Positions 1-6,999 of a DNA stretch of 9,122 bases are shown piece after piece. How positions within the stretch are numbered: the stretch's first letter is position 1; every line of letters begins with the position of its first letter. The position numbers were made by a program, and so were the translations under genes. The notes below the pieces were generated by a model. The model made no database searches. It worked only from the letters and a program-made list of their open reading frames with translations, and was not told the DNA's origin. The stretch is from Acetobacteraceae bacterium (GTDB lineage: Bacteria; Pseudomonadota; Alphaproteobacteria; Acetobacterales; Acetobacteraceae): the NCBI GenBank assembly GCA_019689515.1, contig JADGHI010000122.1:1-9122 (forward strand), given 5' to 3'.

Positions 1-2803
1 TCCAGTCCAGGATGGGGCCGAGGGCGGGACGCGCCTTCACCCACTCGGCGAGCTCCTCCGCGCTCGTGCCTTGAGCGCGCGCCAGGGTGTCTGCCGGGCT
101 TTCGCCGGCGGCGTTTTCCCAGGCTTCGGCGGCCTCTGGGCTGAGCTTGCCGATGCGTCGGCGCAGCCGCACCAGGATCTGGTCGCGCACCGCGGCGCGG
201 AAGGCCTGGTCGGTCGCCTCGGCGAGTTCGCGCAGCAACTGCTCGAAGGTGAGCTTCGGGTCGGCCACCACCGGCTTCATTTGCGTGAAGGCCTGGATGG
301 CGTCGTATTGCCGCACGGCGTCGAAGACGCGGAAGGTCTCCTTGCCGATCTCGGGGCAGGGCCGTGTGGCGCGGCCGATCATCTGCTCGTAGAGGATCCG
401 GCTGTTGACCCGGCGCAGGAAGACCAGGTTGACGATGGAGGGGACGTCCACGCCGGTGGTGAGCAGATCCACCGTCACCGCCACCTTGGGCAGCGCGTCG
501 TTGCGGAAGCGGCGGATCATCTGGCCGGGCCTGTCGATGCTGCCGGTGATCTTGACGACCGCGCCATCCTCGATCCCGCCATAGGCCGCGGCGAACGCCT
601 TCTTGAGCTCGTTCACCACCATGTCGGCATGGGCGTCGGTAACAGCGAAGACCAGCGTCTTGCCGGGCAGGCTCGGGTCGATGTGCTGGGCCAGTTCCTC
701 GGCGACGACCCGGTTGAACTCCTGCGTCACGACGCGGCGATTGAAGCTCTCCACCTCGAAGTCGAGGTCATCCGGGGCGGTGGTGAGGTCGACGGACTGC
801 GTCAGCGGGTCGAGCAGCGGCAGGTCCTCGCCCCGGCGGAAGTGGATGCCGGCCTGGGAGAGCGCCGTCTCGATGCGGATCGGCGGTTCCATGTCGATCA
901 GGTAGCCGTCGATCACCGCCTCGCGCAGGCCGTAGGTGAAGACGGGGCGGCCGAAGATCTCGGTGGTATGCAGCGCGGGCGTTGCGGTCAGGCCGATCTT
1001 GACGGCGTCGAAGTGCTCCAGCACGCGGCGGTATTTCGAGATGTAATCGGCCTCGCTGCGGAAGGAGAGCTCGGTGTCGCCCATCTCGCGATCGAGCGTG
1101 TAGCCGCGGTGGCATTCGTCCACGACGATCAGGTCGTAGAGGTCCACCGGGGGCGTCTCCTCCGGCGTGGGCGCGTAGAGGACCCGCTTGACTAGGGACT
1201 GGATGGTGCAGATGTGCACCTTGGTCGCCTCGTCGGGGACGGCCTCGTTCAGCCCCTTCAGGCCGAAGATGTCGGCGAAGGTGTTGGCGCCGACGACGCG
1301 GGTGGTGCGGAACTCGCCGCCCGCCTGCTCGCCGAGCGAGGTGCGGTCGACCACGAAGCACACCCGCCGGAAGCGGCGCGTGGCGAGCAGCCGGTAGAGC
1401 ATGGCGATGGCCAGCTTGGTCTTGCCGGTGCCGGTCGCCATGGCGAGCAGCAGGGTGCGGCGGCCATCCTCGGCGAGGTGGCGCTCGACGGTCTCAATGG
1501 CGCTGCGCTGGTAGGGCCGCAGCGCGAAGCCGAAGTCGAAGGGCTTCTGGGCGAGTTCGGCCTGTGCCTTCGCCTGGTCCTGGCCGAGCAGGGCGAGCAG
1601 GCCGTCCGGCGTGTACCAGTCGGAGAGGGCGCGGCTCAGGTTGGTCGGTGAGCGCACGTCGCGGAACCAGATGCCGGACTGGGTCTCGATCTGCTTCAGG
1701 TAACCGCGGCCGTTGGCCGAGAAGAGGAAGGGCACGCGGTAGGCCGGCTCCTGCCCCTGGCTGTCGGCGGGCCAGGGGCCGCCGGCCGGCAGTTCGAGAC
1801 CGGCCTCGGGGAGGAAGCCCTGGGCGTAGCGCCCGGCCTGGGCAAGCGCCGCCGCGACATTGCGGTTGCGCCGCTTGGCCTCGACCACGCCGACGCAGGT
1901 GAGGCCGCAGAACAGGGCGTAGTCGGCCGGGCCGGTCGCGGTCGGCCACTCGGCAATGGCCATGTTCCGACCCTTGGCAGGGCGGGCGCCGGCGGCGTAG
2001 CGCAGGGTGCGGGTGTCGGCCTCCCAGCCGCGGGCACGGAGTTGGGCATCGATCCGATCGCGGGTGCTCGCTTCGTCGAGGTCGAGCGCCTCCGCGGCCT
2101 GGAAGGCAGCGAAGCTGATCGCGGCCTGTGCCGCGGGTGGCGCGGCCGCGGCGGCCTGCTGCAAGGCGGCCAGTTCGGCGGCTAGCGCCGCGCGGGCTGC
2201 CTGCTCCTCCGCGGCCAGCGCTTCCCACACGGCGCGGTCCGCAGCTTCTGCCCGGGCCCGCTCTTCGGCTGCTTCAGCGGCCTCGCGGGCGCGTTCTGCG
2301 GCTGAGAGGCTGGCGTCGCGCTCAGCCCGGAGGCGCTCGATCTCGGCCCGCAGTTCGGCCGAAGCGTCGGCCGGTGGGCGCGGCGGCTGGAAGGGACCGG
2401 GCTTGAACTTCGGGTCCCCGAAGGTGCGGTGGAAGAAGATGGCCAGTTGGCGGGCGAGCCGGAGCGCCGCCATGGCCTCGGCGTGATCGCCCTGGTGGCC
2501 ATGGGTCGCGACGTTCCCCCGCCGCCGCAGATCGTGGAACACGTCCAACACGTCCCGCGGGACGGTGCCCTCGCGGCGAAGGCGGGCGAGAAGCTCCGCC
2601 TGGGGCTCGTCCAGCGTGGTGAAAACGCCGGTGCGGGCGGCGATCTGCTGCGCCAGCAACTCCCCGAACTGGCGGAGTTTCATCAGGCAGGTGACCGGGT
2701 CGTCCGCGAAGTACTGCTCGGCGCGGGCGGCGACCACGACCAGCCCAGGATCATACCGGGCAAGGAAGCCGAAATTGGCGGAGGATGGGAGACTGATCGG
2801 CAT
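1..2803 (-). CDS. hsdR: Type I restriction enzyme R subunit, EcoEI type (3' end outside window)
   Basis: ATP-dependent motor and nuclease subunit of a type I restriction-modification complex, which translocates and cuts DNA lacking the host methylation pattern. I read 934 uninterrupted codons from ATG at 2803 to the window edge. The N-terminus (about residues 5-125) resembles the DUF4145-type domain of EcoEI HsdR, and an Ala/Glu/Arg-rich coiled coil follows at about 135-200. The PD-(D/E)xK nuclease site is D294 with E308-A309-K310. Helicase motifs are Walker A ATGTGKT (K461), DECH (562-565), TAT (606-608) and QMIGRATR (807-814). The EcoEI C-terminal region is just beginning at the edge. A TGA lies in frame 27 nt upstream of the ATG and no strong Shine-Dalgarno is seen, so this ATG is the best start. 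It is the first gene of its transcript. hsdM and hsdS are absent here and, if present, should lie left of the window. No disruption is seen in the visible part. Confidence 0.95.
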   Translation of the reverse strand, partial: MPISLPSSANFGFLARYDPGLVVVAARAEQYFADDPVTCLMKLRQFGELLAQQIAARTGVFTTLDEPQAELLARLRREGTVPRDVLDVFHDLRRRGNVATHGHQGDHAEAMAALRLARQLAIFFHRTFGDPKFKPGPFQPPRPPADASAELRAEIERLRAERDASLSAAERAREAAEAAEERARAEAADRAVWEALAAEEQAARAALAAELAALQQAAAAAPPAAQAAISFAAFQAAEALDLDEASTRDRIDAQLRARGWEADTRTLRYAAGARPAKGRNMAIAEWPTATGPADYALFCGLTCVGVVEAKRRNRNVAAALAQAGRYAQGFLPEAGLELPAGGPWPADSQGQEPAYRVPFLFSANGRGYLKQIETQSGIWFRDVRSPTNLSRALSDWYTPDGLLALLGQDQAKAQAELAQKPFDFGFALRPYQRSAIETVERHLAEDGRRTLLLAMATGTGKTKLAIAMLYRLLATRRFRRVCFVVDRTSLGEQAGGEFRTTRVVGANTFADIFGLKGLNEAVPDEATKVHICTIQSLVKRVLYAPTPEETPPVDLYDLIVVDECHRGYTLDREMGDTELSFRSEADYISKYRRVLEHFDAVKIGLTATPALHTTEIFGRPVFTYGLREAVIDGYLIDMEPPIRIETALSQAGIHFRRGEDLPLLDPLTQSVDLTTAPDDLDFEVESFNRRVVTQEFNRVVAEELAQHIDPSLPGKTLVFAVTDAHADMVVNELKKAFAAAYGGIEDGAVVKITGSIDRPGQMIRRFRNDALPKVAVTVDLLTTGVDVPSIVNLVFLRRVNSRILYEQMIGRATRPCPEIGKETFRVFDAVRQYDAIQAFTQMKPVVADPKLTFEQLLRELAEATDQAFRAAVRDQILVRLRRRIGKLSPEAAEAWENAAGESPADTLARAQGTSAEELAEWVKARPALGPILDW

Positions 2804-3220
2804 GCGGTCGGAATATTCAACAATCAGCGCCCTGCCGCATCAAGAGCTTGGTTGAGCGCGCGCCAGAAACCGCTCCGGTGGCGCGGCGAGAGCGATTTCG
2901 CGCAACAACGATCGGGGGGCATGCTCCCCGCCAACTCCGCCCCGATTTCGTCACGAGGAGCGTAGGCTTTCTGCGGCTTTCCGCCTGGCTGGTAAATCCT
3001 CCAAGTCGCCAGGTTCGGAGAGAAACGCACCGGAGAGAGCCGTCCTTGGCCTCCGTTCCGCCTCCGTATCCGCCAGCCGGTGCGCGAGAACCGCGGAAAA
3101 CCCGCGCCACACGGCGCGGCCCATCGGCAGGGAGACGATTCGCGGCGCATGAAGGTGGCGTGGCAGTGGGTACCGGGATCCAACCTTCTCTGGGGCTGGT
3201 GCGAGCGGACGCATGCCGAC
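2804..3220. other. Intergenic stretch without a supported gene
   Basis: These 417 bases separate the divergent hsdR and toxin-antitoxin genes and look less GC-rich than the flanks. Frames are open on both strands, but none reads like a known family, has a convincing ribosome site or shows sensible amino-acid composition. The minus-strand frame ending just before hsdR finishes GFWRALNQALDAAGR and is faintly transposase-like, which is too little to call a remnant. The hsdR promoter must lie here. TTGATG followed 18 nt later by an AT-rich stretch close to the hsdR ATG is a weak candidate only. Confidence 0.5.
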
Positions 3221-3263
3221 TTGAACGTCGAAGGGATTTCCGGATATATTTCCGGAAATCCCT
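3221..3263 (+). promoter_or_regulatory. Promoter and palindromic operator of the toxin-antitoxin operon
   Basis: TTGAAC at 3221-3226 and TATATT at 3245-3250 are separated by 18 bp and match a sigma-70-type -35/-10 pair. The -10 hexamer exactly fills the 6-nt spacer of a perfect 13-bp inverted repeat, AGGGATTTCCGGA (3232-3244) and TCCGGAAATCCCT (3251-3263). A repressor bound to both arms would cover the -10 element. This is the expected layout for autoregulation by an antitoxin or toxin-antitoxin complex, as known for VapBC operons. Transcription would start near 3257, about 20 nt before the antitoxin ATG. The sequence elements are seen directly; the identity of the binding protein is inferred. 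Confidence 0.75.
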
Positions 3264-3278
3264 GTTAGAGGCCTGTCC

Positions 3279-3575
3279 ATGCCAACGAAGTCCAAGCCTC
3301 AGCTCAGGTCCGCCCTCGCGGAGCACCGCCGCCGGCTGCGCAGTCGTGGCCTGCAGCGGGTCGAGGTGCAGGTGCGCGGCGAGGACGCTTCCCTCGTCCG
3401 CGCCGTAGCCGCGGCCCTGGCCGACCCTGAGCGGGCGGCGGAGGCGCGCGCGCTGCTGCGCGGCCGCTTCGCCCCGGCGCCCACGCGCAGCCTGAAGGAC
3501 CTCCTCGCCTCGGCGCCCCTCGACGGCGTCGAACTCGAGCGCTCCCCCGACACCGGGCGCACCGTCGACCTGTGA
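3279..3575 (+). CDS. vapB: VapB-like antitoxin, probable ribbon-helix-helix protein
   Basis: 98-residue protein predicted to neutralise the PIN-domain toxin encoded next and to repress the shared promoter. The segment at about residues 25-47 (RVEVQVRGEDASLVRAVAAAL) has the alternating beta-strand followed by a helix expected of a ribbon-helix-helix DNA-binding domain. The basic N-terminal 24 residues precede it. The C-terminal part (about 65-98, ending in ERSPDTGRTVDL) has the look of the toxin-wrapping tail of such antitoxins. The start is ATG 3279, with AGAGG at 3267-3271 seven nt upstream. Its TGA overlaps the toxin's GTG by 4 nt, so the two are probably translationally coupled. The operator palindrome lies directly upstream. 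The family assignment rests on context and fold-like pattern, not on a signature motif. Confidence 0.8.
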   Translation: MPTKSKPQLRSALAEHRRRLRSRGLQRVEVQVRGEDASLVRAVAAALADPERAAEARALLRGRFAPAPTRSLKDLLASAPLDGVELERSPDTGRTVDL

Positions 3576-3994
3576 CCTGGCTGATCGACACCAACGTCAT
3601 CTCCGAGGTCCGCAAGGGAGCGCGCTGTCACCCCGGCGTCGCTACCTGGTGGGCCGGCGTCGAGGACCGCGATCTGTTCCTCAGCGCGCTGACGCTGGGC
3701 GAGATCCGCAAGGGGATCGAGGGGGTGCGGCCCCGCGACCCGGCGAAGGCCGCCGCGCTGGAGGGCTGGCTCGCCGAGGTCGCCGACGCCTTCGGGCCGC
3801 GCGTACTCGGCGTGGACACGGCAGTGGCCGAGGCTTGGGGCCGGATGTCGGCGATGCGCTCCATCCCCGTCGTCGATGCCTTCCTGGCCGCGACCGCGAG
3901 CGTGCACGGCCTCGTGCTCGTCACCCGCAACACCGCGGACGTCGAGGGGCTGGGGGTCCGGGTGCTGAACCCGTTCGAGGCCGCGCCGCCCTGA
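3572..3994 (+). CDS. vapC: VapC-type PIN-domain ribonuclease toxin
   Basis: 140-residue PIN-domain endoribonuclease, the toxin of a type II toxin-antitoxin pair. VapC toxins are Mg2+-dependent RNases that cut tRNA or rRNA; the target of this one cannot be read from sequence. The acidic quartet is visible: D6 in LIDTNVISE, E44 in TLGEIRKGI, D102 in VVDAFLAATA, and D123 in the TRNTADVEG segment, where N120 is also conserved. The length is typical. The start is GTG 3572, overlapping the antitoxin stop as GTGA, with no good separate Shine-Dalgarno, so expression should depend on antitoxin translation. It converges on the minus-strand HTH gene, whose stop codon lies 30 bp away. No terminator is obvious between them. 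Confidence 0.92.
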   Translation: MTWLIDTNVISEVRKGARCHPGVATWWAGVEDRDLFLSALTLGEIRKGIEGVRPRDPAKAAALEGWLAEVADAFGPRVLGVDTAVAEAWGRMSAMRSIPVVDAFLAATASVHGLVLVTRNTADVEGLGVRVLNPFEAAPP

Positions 3995-4024
3995 GCCACA
4001 TTACGAGTTCCGAACGCATCCGGA

Positions 4025-4411
4025 TCATCTCGGCCGCGACGTTGCCTTCTCGAGCGCTGCCGAGGCCGCGGCGAGGTGGCGCCGGACGTCGTCGAGATGT
4101 CCAGCGCGCTCGCCGTCCAGCCGCTCCGAGAGCCGCAGGACGGTGACGAACACCTCGTCCGAATGGCGCATCAGTGCGACCAGATGCTCCCCGCCGGGGA
4201 CGCTGATCCCACCCAGCCACGCCTTTACCGTCCGCTCGCTCGCGCCCGTCCAGCGCATGACGATCTTGGCCGTCGCGCGCCGCTTCTGCACCTCGCGCCG
4301 GAGGGCTGCGGACAACTCGGCAGCGTAGCCCACCGGCGGCCCCGCGTCGCCGCCGTTGAAGGGCAGTTTTCTGCCCTCCGAGTGCAGAGTTCTGCCCTTT
4401 TTCGTGCGCAC
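4025..4411 (-). CDS. Small helix-turn-helix protein divergent from the recombinase operon
   Basis: 128-residue protein. A likely helix-turn-helix spans about residues 44-70, with core MRWTGASERTVKAWLGG. An amphipathic segment follows, and then an acidic/basic C-terminal helix (about 85-124). GTG 4411 is chosen as start because GGAGGAGG lies at 4419-4426, seven nt upstream, which is the best ribosome site in the window. It is divergent from the recombinase, whose start lies 130 bp away, so it is a natural candidate for regulator of that operon and of itself. That role is inference. The N-terminal residues KGRTLHSEGRKLPF are encoded by the repeated DNA described separately, so that DNA may serve both coding and operator functions. 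I do not recognise a named family, although the HTH core resembles phage/plasmid-type regulators. Confidence 0.8.
   Translation of the reverse strand: MRTKKGRTLHSEGRKLPFNGGDAGPPVGYAAELSAALRREVQKRRATAKIVMRWTGASERTVKAWLGGISVPGGEHLVALMRHSDEVFVTVLRLSERLDGERAGHLDDVRRHLAAASAALEKATSRPR
4360..4398. repeat. Operator-like direct and inverted repeats at the 5' end of the HTH gene
   Basis: TTCTGCCCT occurs at 4369-4377 and again at 4390-4398, exactly 21 bp apart, about two helical turns, so both copies face the same side of DNA. The first copy is part of a perfect hairpin, AGGGCAG-TTTT-CTGCCCT (4360-4377). The second sits in GCAGA-GT-TCTGC (4384-4395). Together they resemble a two-site operator. They lie inside codons 5-18 of the HTH gene, starting 13 bp after its start codon. 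Binding by the HTH protein, or use as a recombinase accessory site, is inference. Confidence 0.55.
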
Positions 4412-4541
4412 CGCGCCGCCTCCTCCGCTGTAGGGTGCGCGGAAGGGTGCGGCACGGTCGGCGCCGCGGTGCCCTCCCCGGATCCGGCGGGGGAGGCCGG
4501 CACTGGAGCGCGACGCGGCTCGCCAGCGAGAGGGCAGCCGC
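4412..4541. promoter_or_regulatory. Divergent control region between HTH gene and recombinase
   Basis: These 130 bp must contain the promoters of both divergent transcripts unless they start within the HTH gene. No good sigma-70 hexamers are recognisable. The visible structure is GGGTGCG twice, 12 bp apart (4433-4439 and 4445-4451), and an imperfect palindrome with arms GGCAC (4451-4455) and GTGCC (4469-4473) around CGGCGCCG. GAGAGGG at 4528-4534 is the ribosome site for the recombinase GTG at 4542. This is a plausible place for a ParB/RepB or HTH-protein binding site, but nothing matches the classical parS sequence. Confidence 0.45.
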
Positions 4542-6108
4542 GTGGGACGACGACCGGCCGGCAGTTCGGGTGAGCCAAGGAGCGGGCCGGTCCGCGCCGC
4601 CGAGTACGTGCGGATGTCGACCGACCACCAGCGCTACTCGACCGAGAACCAGTCCGACGCCATCCGGCGCTACGCCCAACAGCGCGGCATCGAGATCGTC
4701 CGCACCTACGCAGACCACGGCAAGAGCGGCTTGAGCATCGCCGGGCGCGGCGCGCTGCAGCGCCTGATCGACGACGTCCGCGCCGGACGCGCCGACTTCA
4801 GCGTGATCCTCGTCTACGACGTGAGCCGCTGGGGCCGCTTCCAGGACGCGGACGAGAGCGCCTACTACGAGTACCTCTGCCGCCGCGCCGGCATCACCGT
4901 GGAGTACTGCGCCGACGGCTTCGAGAACGACGGCACCCCGATGGCGACCATCGTGAAGGGGATCAAGCGCGCCTTTGCCGGCGAGTACAGCCGCCAGCTT
5001 TCCGTGAAGGTCTTCGCCGGGCAGTGCCGCCTCATCGAGCTCGGCTTCCGCCAGGGCGGACCCGCCGGGGTACGGCCTTCGCCGGCGCCTGATCGACGGC
5101 GCGGGCGCGCCGAAGGGGGAGCTGTCCCGCGGCGAGCAGAAGAGCATTCACACCGACCGCGTCGTGCTCGTGCCGGGGCCGCCCGAGGAGATCGAGACGG
5201 TGCGCTGGATCTACCGCGCCTTCGTCGAGGAGGGGCGACCCGAGCGAGAGATCGCCGAGGTCCTGAACGCCCGCGGGCTCCGCACCGACCTCGGCCGCCC
5301 CTGGACGCGCGGCACCGTGCACCAGGTGCTGATCAACGAGAAGTACGCCGGGGACAACGTCTGGAACCGCGTCTCCTGCAAGCTGCACGGGGCGCGCGTC
5401 CGGAACGGCCGCGACATGTGGGTGCGCCGCGACGGCGCCTTCGAGGCGGTGGTGGACCGCCTCCTCTTCGACGCGGCGCAGGTGATCATCCGCGAGCGCT
5501 CCCGGCGCCTCACGGACGAGGAGATGCTGGACGCGCTCCGCCGGCTGCTCGCGCGCCGCGGCTACCTGTCCGGCCTGATCATCGACGAGGCGGAGGATGC
5601 CCCTTCGAGCAGCGCCTACCAGTCGCGCTTCGGCAGCCTGCTGCGCGCCTACCAGCTCGTCGGCTTCGCCCCGGACCGCGACTACCGCTACATCGAGGTG
5701 AACCGAGCCCTGCGGGTGCTCTACCCGGAGATGGTGGCCACCGCCGTCGAGGGCATCCGCCGCGCCGGCGGCGAGGTGGCCCAGGACCCCGCGACCGACC
5801 TGCTGACGGTCAATGGCGAGTTCACCGCCTCGGTGGTGCTGGCGCGCTGCCAGCGGACAGGGGCGGGCTCGCTCCGCTGGCATGTGCGGATGGACACGGG
5901 GCTCGCCCCGGACATCACGGTCGTCGTCCGCATGGCCCCCGGCAACGCCTCGGTGCTCGACTACTACCTCCTCCCGCGCCGCGACGCGTCCCTGTCGAGG
6001 CTCAGGCTCGGCGAGGCCAACGGGTTCTCCCTCGACGCCTTCCGCTTCGACGGCCTCGAGGCGCTCTTCGATCTCGCCGCCCGCACCGACATCCTGGAGG
6101 TCGCCTGA
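4542..6108 (+). pseudogene. Serine recombinase, frameshifted after the catalytic domain
   Basis: Site-specific recombinase of the resolvase/invertase superfamily. The N-terminal catalytic domain (about 17-165) has the nucleophile S26 in YVRMSTDHQRYSTENQ and the DVSRWGR motif (D93, R96, R99). At residue 176 a run of four G (5067-5070) shifts the frame. With one G removed the protein continues GGPAGYGLRRRLIDG into a recombinase domain (about 200-300, IYRAFVEEGRPEREIAEVLN and RGTVHQVLINEKYAG) and a long C-terminal region (about 335-521, with SSSAYQSRFGSLLRAYQL and LRWHVRMDTGLAPDITVVV). The restored length is 521 residues, ending in TGA that overlaps the parB-like ATG. No CxxC zinc ribbon typical of large serine recombinases is visible. 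GTG 4542 is preferred for its Shine-Dalgarno and because the next in-frame starts (GTG 4608, ATG 4614) would remove the first strand of the fold. The lesion may be a real mutation, programmed slippage or a sequencing error. GTG 5164 could start a separate 314-residue C-terminal product. Confidence 0.85.
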
Positions 6109-6998
6109 TGGCCGGAGCGCCCGTCCCCATGGTCCAGAGCATCCCCGTGGACCTCATCGACGTCGTGAACCCCCGCGCCCGCAGCCGCAGGGTGTTCCAG
6201 GAGATCGTGGACAGCATCGCCGCGGTCGGCCTCAAGCGCCCGATCACCGTCGCGGCGCGGCGCACCCCGGAGGGGGTGCGCTACGACCTCGTCTGCGGCC
6301 AGGGGCGGCTCGAGGCGTTCCGAGAGCTCGGGCAGGCGGCGATCCCGGCCGTGGTGGTGCAGGCCGAGGGCGAGGACTGCCTCGTGATGAGCCTCGTCGA
6401 GAACGTCGCGCGGCGCCAGCATCAGGCGCTCGACCTCCTGCACGACATCGACGGGATGCGCCGGCGCGGGCACTCCGAGGCCGACATCGCCTGCAAGACG
6501 GGCCTCTCGCTGGAGTACGTGAGGGGTGTGCTGCGGCTGCTCACCGGCGGCGAGACGCGGCTGCTGCGCGCCGTCGAGGCCGGCCAGCTCCCGGTGAGCG
6601 TCGCCGCCGAGATCGCCGAGGCGGAGGACGCGGACGTCCAGCGGGTTCTGCACGAGGCCTACGAGCGGAACCTGCAGCGCGGCCAGAGCCTGCTCGCCGC
6701 GAAGCGGCTGATCGAGCTGCGGCGCAGCCAGGGCCGGCGCGTCAAGCCGACCGATGGGCGGAAAGGCCGGGCTCTGTCCGTGGACGCGCTGGTGCGGACC
6801 TATCGCCAGGACGTCGACAAGAAGCGGCTGATCGTGCGCGACGCGACGGCGACCCGGGGGCGCCTGCTCTTCGTGGTGGAGGCGCTGCGCGCGCTGATGG
6901 CCGACGAGGGCTTCGTGACGCTGCTGCGCGCGGAGGGCCTGTTCACCATGCCGGCCAAGCTGGCCGAGCGCGTCGGCGTCAATGCGGGGGGCGCGTGA
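6108..6998 (+). CDS. ParB-like protein, second gene of the recombinase operon
   Basis: 296-residue ParB-family protein. ParB proteins bind specific DNA, and many bind CTP to slide and spread on it. The ParB N-terminal domain (about 10-105) contains GQGRLEAFRELG at 64-75, in the position of the canonical GERRxRA box, and ENVARRQHQALD at 98-109, in the position of ENxQR. A helix-turn-helix follows at about 121-145 (HSEADIACKTGLSLEYVRGVL). The basic C-terminal half shows no recognised domain. ATG 6108 is supported by GGAGG at 6096-6100, seven nt upstream. It overlaps the recombinase TGA by one base, so coupled translation is expected. The first box departs from consensus, so CTP hydrolysis is uncertain. 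No ParA/RepA partner is in the window, so classical partitioning is not assured. A role with the recombinase is inferred from context. Confidence 0.88.
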   Translation: MAGAPVPMVQSIPVDLIDVVNPRARSRRVFQEIVDSIAAVGLKRPITVAARRTPEGVRYDLVCGQGRLEAFRELGQAAIPAVVVQAEGEDCLVMSLVENVARRQHQALDLLHDIDGMRRRGHSEADIACKTGLSLEYVRGVLRLLTGGETRLLRAVEAGQLPVSVAAEIAEAEDADVQRVLHEAYERNLQRGQSLLAAKRLIELRRSQGRRVKPTDGRKGRALSVDALVRTYRQDVDKKRLIVRDATATRGRLLFVVEALRALMADEGFVTLLRAEGLFTMPAKLAERVGVNAGGA

Positions 6999-6999
6999 C

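Noticed and set aside
71..1195. Long plus-strand open frame of 374 codons
   Set aside because: It is antisense to hsdR, rich in His/Asp/Gly/Val as expected of GC-rich shadow frames, and has no recognisable domain. The minus strand carries all conserved helicase motifs.
2858..2882. Similarity of GCGCGCCAGAA and the GFWRAL reading to the insertion-sequence transposase, suggesting a second IS fragment
   Set aside because: The match is only about a dozen bases in GC-rich DNA and no further transposase sequence or terminal repeat flanks it.
2817..3326. Minus-strand frame of 169 codons and overlapping plus-strand frames upstream of hsdR
   Set aside because: No family resemblance, no ribosome site, and they run across the toxin-antitoxin promoter palindrome.
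3921..5147. 408-codon minus-strand frame
   Set aside because: It overlaps the real HTH gene in another frame and lies opposite the recombinase catalytic domain. Its composition is shadow-like.
5032..5883. Minus-strand open frame of 283 codons
   Set aside because: It is antisense to the C-terminal half of the recombinase with His/Val/Asp-rich shadow composition and no motif.
4542..6998. 818-codon continuous frame suggesting a recombinase-ParB fusion
   Set aside because: The middle of about 340 residues is Arg/Pro/Gly-rich nonsense, while real recombinase sequence continues in the +1 frame. The ParB part has its own ATG and ribosome site. The fusion is produced by the one-base insertion and the lack of stops in GC-rich DNA.
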